Below are positions 6,174-6,234 of a stretch of 6,234 nucleotides of DNA, one piece after another. Positions within the stretch are counted from its first letter, which is position 1, and every line of letters starts with the position of its first letter. The stretch covers positions 1-6,234 of the forward strand of contig JAEWYA010000166.1 in assembly GCA_023395775.1 (NCBI GenBank), read 5' to 3'. Both the position numbers and the translations under genes were made by a program. The notes beneath the pieces are model-generated. The model was not told where the DNA came from. It worked only from the letters and a program-made list of their open reading frames with translations, and did no database searches. Source of the stretch: Bacillota bacterium. Its GTDB lineage: Bacteria; Bacillota; Clostridia; Oscillospirales; Oscillospiraceae.

Positions 6174-6180
6174 CCTCCTT
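6174..6180 (-). promoter_or_regulatory. Strong ribosome binding site for the small - strand ORF
   Basis: On the - strand the bases read AAGGAGG, then AAAGACG, then ATG at 6166. Match and seven-base spacing are close to ideal. It decides the start of the 50-residue protein and is the chief reason to call that ORF. Confidence 0.7.
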
Positions 6181-6217
6181 GTCCTTTTCCGTGGCATTCA
6201 CATTTGAAACGCGGGGC

Positions 6218-6234
6218 CTTTTCCGGTGGAAAAG
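6218..6234. repeat. Inverted repeat at the right edge of the window
   Basis: CTTTTCC (6218-6224) and GGAAAAG (6228-6234) pair perfectly around a three-base loop, and the stem may continue past the window. On the - strand it lies about 50 bases upstream of the small ORF, so it could be part of the leader or the terminator of a preceding gene. A second copy of CCTTTTCC occurs at 6183-6190. The three-base loop is tight, and the edge prevents judging a T-run. Confidence 0.35.

Noticed and set aside
6198..6233. Possible C-terminal end of another - strand gene (reads FSTGKGPAFQM then TGA)
   Set aside because: Only eleven codons are visible; it competes with two other open frames at the window edge and cannot be supported.

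Overview
The window reads as a stretch of chromosome from a GC-rich, endospore-forming member of the Clostridia. The best guess is an Oscillospiraceae-type gut bacterium (Flavonifractor / Oscillibacter / Lawsonibacter-like). This rests on the sporulation pair yqfC-yqfD followed by phoH and ybeY, strong Shine-Dalgarno sites, GTG and TTG starts, and high-GC codon use. The genus is inference; no marker RNA is present.

Layout, left to right on the + strand: yqfC (26-319) and yqfD (312-1502), which overlap; a 131-base gap holding two perfect hairpins; phoH (1634-2620, TTG start) and ybeY (2617-3120), joined by an ATGA overlap; a GTG-started two-helix membrane protein of unknown function (3130-3387); a one-helix protein with a short Rossmann-like domain (3430-3750); and recD2 (3790-5994), a complete RecD2/YrrC-type helicase. 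On the - strand, converging on recD2 with only 19 bases between stops, is a small ORF of 50 codons (6014-6166) with a near-perfect Shine-Dalgarno site. No intergenic stretch exceeds 300 bases.

The + strand genes are spaced like one transcription unit, mixing a forespore/mother-cell sporulation module (yqfC-yqfD), an RNA-related module (phoH-ybeY) and DNA repair (recD2). Compared with the common Firmicutes order, yqfF/pgpH is not between phoH and ybeY, and dgkA/era/recO do not follow ybeY; two unknown membrane proteins and recD2 stand there instead. No CRISPR array, mobile element, tRNA or rRNA is visible.

I see no clear new system. The points most worth a second look are the perfect 14-bp hairpin inside the recD2 reading frame, the tandem hairpins before phoH, the two unknown membrane proteins, and the small convergent ORF.
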